Source: Diadema setosum (taxonomy: Eukaryota; Echinodermata; Echinoidea; Diadematoida; Diadematidae). From it: a stretch of 64,000 nucleotides of DNA. The notes under the pieces were generated by a model that had not been told where the DNA came from, made no database searches, and saw nothing but the letters and a program-made list of their open reading frames with translations. Below, one piece after another: positions 50,262 to 61,300 of this stretch; within the stretch, counting starts at the first letter, position 1, and each line of letters opens with the position of its first letter. The stretch is from contig NC_092699.1 of the NCBI RefSeq assembly GCF_964275005.1, positions 17,970,901-18,034,900 of the forward strand, in the 5' to 3' direction. Made by a program: the position numbers and the translations under genes.

Positions 50262-50912
50262 GAAAAGTTTGCATAACTATAGTCATAAGGTAGTATTTTT
50301 TTTGGGGGGGGGGTAGTATTTTTTATAACAGCTGAAACACTAAACTGGCCTTGGTAAGGCTGCTTTCACATAGAAGTATACTATTCGGGTATTCGGGCTC
50401 GTTTTTCAAGGGCACGCGAATAGCTTGAATCGAACGATAGGATTTCCTCACACCGGTTCACATAAGAGGGCACTATTCGAAAGTACCGAATACCTGCGAA
50501 AAGTATAGCTAAGTGGGAATCGAGCTTGTTCGTTTTTCTTGCAGCGTATACCGTCTCTCGTTTATGAAATAATGACACTTTTGGTCTGGATTTGCCCGTT
50601 AGCAAATATAAGCATGTAGACCGACATTCTGATGCAGTTTAGAAATTGTTAATAAGATTTGCTGCGATGTAGGAGGAAGAAATCCTCACTACATGGGATG
50701 GTGAGTTGACGGTGCGGGTGATGGTGTATTCGGTGCTCGAATAGCGAATAGCGAATACCGAATACTTTTATGTGAAAGCAGCCTAAAAGACTAATCATCT
50801 TGAAAAGTTTGCATAAGTATAGTTGTAAGGTAGTGGTTTTTTTTTTTTGTTTTTTTTTTTGTAGTATAACTGCTGAAATACTAAACTAGCCTTGGTAAAA
50901 GACTAATCATCT
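50262..50912 (+). repeat. Tandem duplication (two ~120-bp units), first interrupted by a MITE
   Basis: GAAAAGTTTGCATAACTATAG, AAGGTAGT, AACAGCTGAAACACTAAAC and GCCTTGGTAA occur at 50262-50357. They recur, with AAAGACTAATCATCTT following, at 50800-50912. The same AAAGACTAATCATCTT follows the MITE at 50785. Confidence 0.85.
50358..50783. mobile_element. PIF/Harbinger-type MITE, 426 bp
   Basis: Ends GGCTGCTTTCACATA and TATGTGAAAGCAGCC are perfect 15-bp inverted repeats, flanked by TAA on both sides (50355-50357, 50784-50786). GAATA/TATTC motifs fill both subterminal regions. The second duplication unit shows the empty site CCTTGGTAAAAGACT. Confidence 0.92.
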
Positions 50913-50913
50913 T

Positions 50914-51004
50914 CACCCGTTGAGGACGAGTCCCGAGTATACTCGTGCAGGTGCCTGTGAGAAATTTGTGATGCAGCAAAATCAGCTTGCCCTCAATGGA
51001 TTAA
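50914..51004. mobile_element. Short MITE (copy 3 of 3)
   Basis: CACCCGTTGAGGACGAGTCCC at the left, TTGCCCTCAATGGATTAA at the right. The interior (TATACTCGTGCAGGTGCC) matches copy 2. Confidence 0.72.
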
Positions 51005-51769
51005 ATCAATATTCATGCATCTAGCAATACTTACTTTAAATATAGAATAAAAACTCAATGGTAAATGGTGCAATATTGTATGCCCAAGCCATTACATACC
51101 CAGCATGCATTCAACAGAATACTACAATGCACATCACAGCCCTTGACCTAAGTTTTGTACTTTAACTGATACTGGTAACCATGCCTTTGGTACACTCTTT
51201 GCTGATACAAATGTTATGTCAGCCAAGGTTTGAAGGTTAGGATTCAACACCAAGCTATTGTATTCAACAGATGCCCTCTGTGAAAGCTATATTGTGCTAT
51301 GTTCAGCCACATAACACAACTCTATCTGAAGTGACTTGAAAGAAAAACAGATGGTAATTCCCTTAACATGACCAGAGATAGCGCATTTTACCACAGAGTC
51401 TGTTGAGAGTAAATAAAGTCACCTTTGATGTGTTAGTATGCATGCAACCTGTAATCTTGCCATCAGTCCATTGTCATTGTCATAGATTGTCATAGATATG
51501 AATAGGTCAGCCCTGTTCAGCATAACATATTAGGGAGTTTTCGATTGGGTGAACGAGAAGGACGTGCCGCCGAGCGCAACCGTACGTCAAGGCGTCACGT
51601 CTGTACGTTGAGCCGCTGCTAAAACACATTTCGATTTCGGGCGTCACGTCTGGTCAACGTGATGACGTCATGCACCCTTGAATCCCGCGCGCGCGCGCCA
51701 GCAGCATGTAATGGGGGAACAGATTGTCGTCTGCTAATGCCGAGTAAGATAGGGTCTACTTTTATCGTC

Positions 51770-53637
51770 ATGGCGAATCTCCACAGAATTCGAGAAATGG
51801 TTCTGCTTGGTTACGCAAACGGACTGATAGATGACGAGGAGTTTGTACTCTTGTATGACGCCAATAGGCCAGCAAACCTCGATTTCAATTACTCCACTTA
51901 TGAGGCATTTGATCTCGGGCTTTACAACGATGACGAGTGTACAGCATATTTCAGGTAAGCAAACAGGTTACTCTCGCGAGGGACATACAGTACAGCTGTA
52001 GTAGGCTATTTTCTACTACACCCTAGCTTATATCAGGGAGGTGAGTCGACCTCCCTGCTTATATGTGCTACCATACCGTAATGAATTGAACTGAACTGAA
52101 TTGAATTGAATTGAATCGGAGTAGGTTTATACTTCGCAGCCCATCTTAATTGCAGTAGTGTGCTAGTGTCTAGGTCCTATAAAATATGTATTACAGGTGC
52201 TGTGGTGGTGCACTGCACTATAGCTAGACATTTCTAACGGGAGTGTGAATAATTTGGAGCTGTGCACAAGTGAATGAAAGGTCCTAAATGTAACTATTCG
52301 TCTATTTGAAGTCTACATTCTGGCTGTTCTCACTTTGTAACGATAAAGATAATCCACATGATTAATTAACATGAGTTTCAGCTTTTATATTGTATACAGA
52401 ATTACACAATAATTTCAAGTAACTTCATGGCTTAGTTTTTGTCTGACCGTTACTATCAACTCAGTCTATACATAATTCTATGTGGAGTACAATAGTTTAT
52501 AAGCATTGGAATACAGGAAATTCAACATATTGAAATTTTGATCAAAGTCAAAAAAGAAATGAAATGTGATATTTGTGTGATAACAAAACGTCTTGATATT
52601 TGAACTAGATTCTAACCTGTTTGATTGAATATCCAACCCTGCAGAAAATACATCGATATCACTTTTTCCCAATATGAAAACATGAATACACCTAGAATTA
52701 GTTGTCTAGACACAAGCTTTCAAATTATCATTTTATTAGATTCAAGAGGGACGACATTTTGCACCTGAAAGAAGTCCTGCAGATTCCCGAAAGCATCCAG
52801 TGTAGGAATGGCACAAGGGTCAATGGACTGGAGGCACTTTGCGTCTTGCTGGCACGATTCGCCTACCCTTGCAGATATGGAGATCTGGTCAAGATGTTTG
52901 GCCGGAGTGTACCGCAGTTGTGTTTGATCACAAAATACATGATCGATTTTGTGTACGACAACTACGCATATTTGTTGGGGACACTCAATCAGCCATGGTT
53001 GTCCCCAGCAAACCTGACCCAGTTTGCTGCTGCTGTAACTGAAAAGGGTGGAGCTCTGCACAACTGTTGGGGATTTGTGGACGGGACAGTGAGACCGATC
53101 TGTCGCCCAAATGAAAACCAACGTGTCGTCTATAATGGGCACAAACGCGTGCATGCATTAAAATACCAGAATGTATCAGCAGCAAACGGCATGATCGCCA
53201 ACTTGTTTGGACCCATAGAAGGACGGAGGCATGACAGCTACATGCTCCGTGAGTCTGGTCTCCTCCATGAACTGGAACAGTACTCTCATGATGTGGACGG
53301 CAACACTTTATGTATCTACGGGGATCCGGCATATCCCATCCGAGCCCATCTACAAAGTCCCTTCAAAGGGAATGCCATCACACCAGAACAGGAAGCCTAC
53401 AATCGGTCGATGAGCAGTGTGCGAGTAAGCGTGGAATGGTTGTTTGGGGACATTGTGAATAACTTCAAATTCACAGACTTCAAGAAAAATCAGAAAATCG
53501 GTTTGTCAGCAATCGGCAAAATGTACCTAGTATCTGGACTTCTAACCAATGCGCACACTTGTCTCTACGGGAACATAACCTCGAGATTCTTTGGACTGGA
53601 TCCACCAACACTAATGCAATATTTTCATGGCATGTGA
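51770..53637 (+). CDS. Harbinger (HARBI1-like) DDE transposase, 2 exons
   Basis: Catalyses excision and insertion of Harbinger-type elements in the nucleus. Exons 51770-51954 and 52740-53637 (TGA) join in phase 2 (TTC AG | A TTC), giving 360 residues without an internal stop. The acidic triad is visible: Asp176 in GFVDGT, Asp257 in YGDPAYP, Glu294 in SVEWLFGD. Other family blocks are RYGDLVKMFGRSVPQL, NGHKRVHALKYQ, LFGPIEGRRHDSYML and FFGLDPPTLMQYF. The N-terminal exon carries MVLLGYANGLIDDEEFVLLYD, as in autonomous Harbinger copies. In-frame ATGs also exist at 51659, 51662 and 51737. ATG 51770 (TCATGGCG, G at +4) was chosen because family similarity starts there. Host HARBI1 domestication is unlikely given the flanking inverted ends. 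Confidence 0.95.
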
Positions 53638-55619
53638 AACATAACAAGTATTATCAACCGGCTGTAAATGAAGGGAATGTAAATAACTTCTCATTTGTAG
53701 TCAATAAGTTGGGAAAGAAAGTTGCTAAGTACAGTAGGCCTCCAACACTGATTACATTGTTTAGTAATAATAATTATGGTGTATAGTGCATAGATAAGGC
53801 AAGTACATTGTACGAAATACTAGTCTTCATATTGTTTCTGTGTCATTTTATTTGGTTTTTTCTTTGAAGTTTAAAATCCTGGCACTATAACTCGGTTTTG
53901 TGAACATCAAAATGAAAATGATTGAGTGATATATGATAATTGCTACTTTTTTGTACTTCATAACATTTTTCTTAGATTTATGGAGATAAAGTATACATGT
54001 ATCACACAATTACAGTGAAACGTCAATATTAAAAAAGTTGGATATCACAGAATCAAGGTGATATTACAATTTCCAGTTCGTGTATTTCTTTGTTTGTTTT
54101 TTACCCAGTTCAACAACAACAAAACTGATAACAAGGCAATTTTCATGGTCCTTAGGCCATTGTGCAACAAGATTTCACTTACGGTACAGCACCTCAGAGT
54201 TTATATCAAAGGTCATTTGTGTAATGACAATTGACATGCCATGATAGAGCCTATTCAGCTGTTCAGCATGATTATAGCCCGTGTGTCGCATATATATTTT
54301 GAAACATGAACGGAGTTTACATTTGAAATGCTGATGTTTCTGCAAGTCAAGTTTCATCCTTATTTGGTATGATTGTGTTTCTCTTCATTCTCACTTCACT
54401 TCTTTATCTATATACATAGTATGGACAGTGGCTACTTGAACAGGTATTTATATCATGTGTGAACTAAATACTGCTGTTCTGAAATACTTCACAAAACTTA
54501 AGGTGTGATGTGAAACAACATTCAGTCTTTTTTCTTTTCATCATCACTAGTATTGTGTATCACTGTATGTACAACAAAGTCATTGAAAAGGCAGAGCTTC
54601 AAGTTTTTAGGATCAATAGGGTTCTGACAGTAACTACTGACAGTAAGTACTTGTTGCCATCAAATGTTTCAACCATTCCCTATTTCACAAAAGTTGATGC
54701 AAATATATTATATGCAACAATATATATTGTTAATAATTGTTAATATTAACAATAATATATTATATATTACAATCTGTAATATATAATTCTGTAATTGGGG
54801 GAAGTAACAAACAGAGAGTGGCATGTATTGCCAAGAATCTCTAAGTTGCAAAACCTGTTATAACTACAAATGAACATGAAAATAATTATCCCAGAATTGG
54901 CAGAAGTTTCCTGTCAAGTTTTGACCCACCTACGATCTAGATAAATATGGATTTACTTATTAAGGTTTTACAATGATTGTTTACCTATTCAATATGTGTT
55001 TAGCTCTTCCGGTAACTTGTTCAGAGATGGATGCACATTTGCAGATAACATTCAACTATACGAGAAAATATATATGCTCTTACGAATTTGACATACATGT
55101 GTTGATATCATTTTCTTTTTCTGCCTGGGGTGAATGAGTGTTGTGTTTGATGAGGATGTGATACAAATGTTTATTGCATTTAGTGGTACAATAAGTGCTC
55201 ATTAAGTCATACACTGTATATAGTGAAACCTTGGCATAAATGTAACTGAACCCTCTTATTATAATAAGGTATTTTAGTTGTTGAATGCTGATACAATACT
55301 TTAGTTTTATCACTTGTACATGTATATGCACTTCTCATTGTAAAACAAGAAACATGATAAAAAAAATAAGGTACTTTGCAGGGGCCAAAGGTTTTCATGG
55401 CAAGGTTTCACTATACACAAATTAATAACCATCTCTTGTTCACTTCTATTAGCTGTTATTTGCCCATGAATTGTAGCCATGTTACATACAGAACAATGAT
55501 AATAACAATGTCATATGCAAATTCAAATGGTATGGAAAATTTAATAAATAGACAGCAGTACCCATAAGTAACAAAAGTAGATACACGTACAAAAATAGAT
55601 ATACTTGTTTTAAGTTAAC
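53638..55619. other. Harbinger interior, AT-rich, no gene
   Basis: Transposase 3' UTR and filler. An AT-rich palindromic stretch (ATTGTTAATAATTGTTAATA and its inverse) lies at 54717-54790. No coding region is recognised. Confidence 0.5.
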
Positions 55620-57000
55620 TATAGGTCAACCCAGTATAGAGGCTGAACTGTTAATATGCCTGAATACAGTATACTGTACAAGTTCTCTATCTAGTAAACA
55701 ACGCATAAATATGACTGATAAATGAAATCTTATAGGTTATGTAAAATGCTACTGGAAAGTTGAAAGACCACTTTCACTTTGTTGTAAAAATAACTGCCAT
55801 GGGTCTTACCTCTTCAATGCAGAAAAAATGTAATAAACTACATCTACACAACATCCTAAGATCACTCGATCATAAAACAACACTACTGTAGGTCAGCAAA
55901 CAACAAACAGTGTAGAGGCTAAACTGTAAATATGCCTGAATACCATACACTGTAAGTTCTCTATCTAGTAACAATGAATATGACTGATAAATGAAATCTT
56001 GTAGGTACATAGTACCAGACCCTGGTCACCCGTTTCTCGTTTCACTTGATCACGAGATAGTACATTGTTTGTCACTTTACCTATACTGTATGACATGTTA
56101 AGTAAAATGCTACTGGAAAGTTGAAAGACCACTTTCATGTTGCTGTAAAAATAAATGATATACATGTAGGTCTTTACTCCTTTAATGCAGCAAAGAAAAA
56201 TTACACTACATCTACACAACATCATGAAATCATTCGAACATAAAACAACAAAAAATGAGAAAAGATAACATCATAACTATAAATACAGCAATCATCTGTG
56301 ATGCTGGAAAGACTCAAATGAAAGCACAAACTGTATTGGAATGAATTGTCAGCACGATCACGTTGTTGGAAGAGTAATTGCCATATTTTTGTTTGTTTTT
56401 TTATGCCTGTAACAAAACAATATTGTATTACACTACAGCTACACTACATCCTGACAGGACTCTAATCTGTAATCACTAGATCATAAAATGAAACGAAATG
56501 AGCAAAGACTGTAAATACAACAATCATCTGTAATGATGGCAAGACTGTTAAAAGGAAGCATAAACTGCATTGGCATGAATTGGCAGCACTATCACCTTGA
56601 TGAGAAAATAAATGCTATGCTTCTCTACTCCGGGCATGTAACAAAATACACTACATCGATCTAGATACTCGAGTGCATCACATATCTTGCTGAACTTGCA
56701 AATTTATTTAATAATGTATCTAGAAATGGTTATAGGTTTAGGATTGTCAATTAGAGATTTACAAAAACATGAAGTCAAGTTACTCTTGAAAGTGTAATAA
56801 ATACATTGTATCCTGTAAATATTACATAAAATGGTTCAAGCATACAATGTAATGAAGGCGATTTGTCTGGTTAAGCACCTCATGACAGAACTTACATTAT
56901 AGTTATAAACGCAGAACAATTTGTAATGATGGCAAGACTGTTAAATGGAAGCATAACTTGCATTGGCATGAATTGGCAGCATAGTTCTTTTCCTTCTCTC
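55620..57000 (+). repeat. Degenerate internal repeat units (~230-310 bp) in the Harbinger body
   Basis: AGTTCTCTATCTAGTAA with GACTGATAAATGAAATCTT occurs at 55680-55735 and 55952-56005. ACTGGAAAGTTGAAAGACCA occurs at 55751 and 56111. CAATCATCTGT..GGCAAGACTGTTAAA..GCATTGGCATGAATTGGCAGCA occurs at 56288, 56520 and, decayed, 56915. Together these suggest successive duplication of a non-coding block. Confidence 0.75.
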
Positions 57001-57258
57001 TCTTTCTCTATCTCATGATGTCAGTTATAGAGAAGAGAAAAACATGTAGACAAATAAGATAAAAAGATATCTTCTATGGCACAATAAAGATAACACTTGA
57101 ATAAATAATGATACTATTTGAGTGGCCTCTAAGAATAAAACTTTTTCACCAAAGAAATAACATGAGACTGATTACAACAGTATGCAGCATCTAAAAAAAA
57201 AAAATAAGGCAAGTCAATAATAGGAATATGCTCAATGCGTACATACAGTATATCATTG

Positions 57259-58390
57259 TACTCGAAGAGTAAGGTATTACGAGTTCAACAGTATAACTTG
57301 GATTGAAATCTGATAAAAAATAAGGAAGTTCTGACAGTTTGAAGTTTTGCTATTTTGGGGGGAAACAGTTCTCCAACAGTCAATATGAATAGGCATAATG
57401 TGACCCTGCACCATAGAACAGACAAAAAGTCGCCAGACATGGATTTTTAGTTGAGGGCAGATTCTAAAAGAGCAGACTATAAGCTTTAAAATGATGTATA
57501 ACTCATATCAAAATGGATTCTCCTAACCTATATAAATATTGAAAAGACAGCACACACTCTGGAAAAGTTTCAACTGAGAAAAGAGGCTCTAAAGTACAGG
57601 GTCTATTTAAGCGCTTAATCTTCATTAAGCCGTGCTACCTTTTCCGTGAATGGGACAAAAACATGATGTAAACCACTGTAGCAACAACAATGAAGGGATC
57701 ATTAGATTAAGCTGAAATTGAGCATGTTCTATTAACACATTCTGTTCATGATAAATGTCAACTATCACAGCAGTAGCATTATCCTTTCAAAAGTTATGAG
57801 AGTTGAGAGTAAAGAGTGTGCAAAGGATTTTAAAGAAACGAAAAGGGGCCTCTGAGAAAAACCTGATCACACTACTCTGCCAAAAAAGGGTTGTAGAAAA
57901 ACTGCTGAAAACCCACTTTCCCATCCAATTTATGATCCCAAATTCAGGAATGATGTAGAAGAAGAATAGCTCTTTCAGAAAATATGGAAAACTAAAAATT
58001 GACACGGTTGACCGGTTTCACCTATTTTGAGTCATCGCGTAAAATCAAGGGGTGCGACTTTGTTTCTTTGTGATGCACAGTCAAATATGGCAAAGTGAGC
58101 ATGTCATTTCCCTCACAACTTACCATATAGTTTGTACATAAAATTTTGAAATTTCCAGTTTTTTATTCAAATGCAATTATATGTGAGGCTCAAATCCTCG
58201 TATATCTAACTGATCACTAATTCTGAAGTTATTTAACCAGGAATATGTCATGTTTCAGACTTCAATAACAGAAACATTGAATTTTTGTAATGTTTTTGTG
58301 CATGTCGATGGAAATTTGTGAGGATATGACATGGTTAGCTCATTCATACACATTGTACAAGAACTGTCTTTTAGAAATGACAACAACTTT
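57259..58390. mobile_element. Foldback element (27113 family) split by a second insertion
   Basis: TTACGAGTTCAACAGTATAAC..AAAAAATAAGGAAGTTCTGAC at the left and GGCAAAGTGAGCATG..TCACAACTTACCATA..ATCTAACTGATCACTAATTC at the right match the element at 27113-27641 in order. Sequence 57401-58083 interrupts it. Its right edge abuts the stop codon of the Myb/SANT gene (58398). Confidence 0.75.
57401..58083. mobile_element. TGACC-ended foldback nested in the previous element, 683 bp
   Basis: TGACCCTGCACCATAGAACAG at the left and TTTCTTTGTGATGCACAGTCA at the right are imperfect inverted repeats. Related elements are at 58924-59375 and 48410-48515. Confidence 0.7.
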
Positions 58391-58397
58391 TGAAATT

Positions 58398-61300
58398 TTA
58401 CTCCCTGTTCTGATTCTTCAACAATGTCATAAGAACTGCGTTCTGCTGGAGTAACTGTTGTTGGAGCAGGTCCATTCTTCTGTCCCTCTCTTCGTCTTCT
58501 CTTATCCTCCTCTCCTCCTCTCTTTTCTTCCTCTCCTCTTCTCTTTCCTCCTTCTCCTTTCTTCTTTCTTCATCGCGCCTCCTCCTTTCTTCCTCTCTTT
58601 CCTCTCTTTCGCGCCTTCTTTCGTCATCTTGTCTCCTCCTTTCTTCTTCTCTTTCTTCTCGCTCCAACTTTCTCTGCTCTTCTTGTCGTTTACTTTCCAT
58701 TTCCTCTCTTCTCAGCTGTAACTCTCTGTCTTTCAGATCTCTCTCCATTTCAAGCTTCTTCATTAGGTATTCAGTGGTATCACTGCCTGTATTCCTCCTT
58801 TTCCTTGCTCCCTTTTCAGAGTTTGTCCTGAAATATTAAAGAACACAAATTATGCTTTGGTGAAAAATTCAGTAATCCTATTCCAAATTTACATAACCAA
58901 GGAAACATTTATTTAAGAACACATGACCGTGCATCACAAAAACCAGAAACAAAAAAAAAAAAAAAAATGAACATCATGATTTTAGGTGAAGAGTTCAATT
59001 CTTATGAAATTTTCTGTAAGAGCAATTCTTTTACATAAATCTGCAATTTTGGATCGTAAAATGAATGAAAAATTGCATTTTTAACAGATTTTTTTTTTTT
59101 TTTTTTTTGGTACCATTCGTTGCACAGCTAGCACGGCTGGGGAAGCTTAAGTTCTTGAATAGACCCTACACTTCTGAGCCTCTTTTCTCAGTTCACACTT
59201 TGCCAGAGTGTGTGCTTTCTTTCTGATATTTAGATAGGTTATATAGGAGAGTTCATTTCAGTTGAGTTTAGACTTCATTTTGAAGCTCAAGGTCTGCTCT
59301 TTCAGAATTCAGCCTAAAAAAAAAAAAAAAAAATCATATCTGATGTCTTTTTATTGGTTTTGTGATGCAGGGTCACATAGTTATGCACACAAAGGTACTT
59401 GGGGGGGGGGGGGGTGCTGTGACATAGGGTGTAAAACTCCCAACTCCCAAACAGGACCTGACTTTGATTCCTGCCCAGTACCTAAATCCTTGGACAAGAT
59501 GTTTTTACCCACCATGTCCCTCTCAACTCAGGTGTATAAATGGGTACCTAGCAATGCTAGGGGTAATGATAAAGACAGGGTCCTCTGGTAGACCAGTGGC
59601 AATACTGAAGAGGCTATTTTGGATAAAAAAGACTTTATCATTATTGCTATACTATTCTCTACAAATATTACAGCTGAATAGATCGACAAACAAACAAATA
59701 AAATAAATATTCAAATTGGTTGAATCTTACATAACATACATTTATCAAGAATAGAATGTGCATTTTACTGTTTTATACACATGTAACGTGGTATACATGT
59801 ATCACTTCAACACAACAAAACACAACAAAATTTGATTCTTTTTTTTGGTACCTTTTGTTCGTCTCTGTGAAGCTTTCAAGAGCCCTCTTGCGCATTTCCA
59901 CCCCATCTAGTTGCTTTTTTTCTTCCTGTTGTTGCTTTTGCGTCAGTAACTCCTTCGAGTCGTTTTCGACTTCCGTCAACTCCTCGATGATCTGAGTCAG
60001 TTCCGCTTCCGTGTCATTGTGCTCAGGGGCGATCCCACTTGATTTTTCTTCTGTTTTGTTTTTCTTCATTACATTCTCTTTCAACTTATAGTACTTGTCC
60101 CTTACTGCACGTTTCGTGACGTTCAGACCATGCTTCTTCAAATTTGAAGTGATGTCCTCCCAAGCCTTGCTGCTTTCTTTAGTTCGCTGTTTGTGCTTGA
60201 ATGGATTTATAAAGTCCACTTCCCTGCACAACATAAGGCACATCTCTTCTGTCCAGTTTACATTCCTGTCAAGTGTAAAACCAAACAACACAAAGACAAA
60301 AAGAATAACATAAATAATATGGAAATATACTTTTGAAAAAAAAAAAGAGAAGAAAATAAGACATTCATGTTCTACATGTGCATTTATCAATTTTATGTAA
60401 TTAAATGTAGTTTGACAAGAACAATCAAAGCAATGAATTTTCACTTCCTCCTCTATCCCAATACTAGCCCTCTTTAGAAAATGTACCTCATGTATGTAGA
60501 TTCTGGTCTTGGTTTGTTGACTTTTGAACATAAACTAAGCATATTTTCCATTTTCTACATTAGATACAGCCATTAAGTTCAACTCCACATAAATATAGTA
60601 AAGATAATCCCAAAGTAAAGTACAGCTGTAACTATACAACCGGTAGAAGATGATAACTACTGCTCCAAATATTATTTATTCAAATTCATGCGTATGTACT
60701 AAACACATATTTCTGTTTCAGACCTGCAGGAATGAAAGGAGAATTCCAAAAACAATTTTCATAATTTTGCATCATGTAGTACATTAATCGACAGCTCCAT
60801 GTATAGATTTGTGGAATGTATCGTGGCCTTTGAACTGAGAAACCAATACTATGAAAACCCCAAACAAGATACATTAAACAAAAATGATGACATAATAGAA
60901 TCACATAATTCAGAAATGTAGCAATGTAAATCCACTACAGCTTGCTGAACAAGTTCACCTGTGCTGTGAAGAATTTATGCATGCTTTCATCTTTTGTTCT
61001 GCTTCCTTGAGCACCCACTAATGCATCCTTATGGCGAGGTTATCATGTCATCATCCTTGTTCATTGTGATTTGTTTTAAATCTTGAAAACATTCTTATTC
61101 CTTATCCTAATCACTATGATTTTCAATCTTTGTACCCAGCATGACCAATTTATAACTGTTCGAATGTAAAAGCCTGAAAATCATCTGGAGGTATCCTTTA
61201 GAATAAAATGTTATAATGGATTATCTACAATTGTAAAGTCGAAAGTTATTCATGAATGTACTAACATCTTTAACACGGAAGAACCAGCAGTTCCAGCTGA

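Noticed and set aside
52720..53332. 144- and 115-residue frames on - strand
   Set aside because: Shadows of the transposase exon.
58458..58721. Hydrophobic F/L/S-rich 87-residue frame on + strand
   Set aside because: Antisense of the Arg/Glu coiled-coil exon of the Myb/SANT gene.
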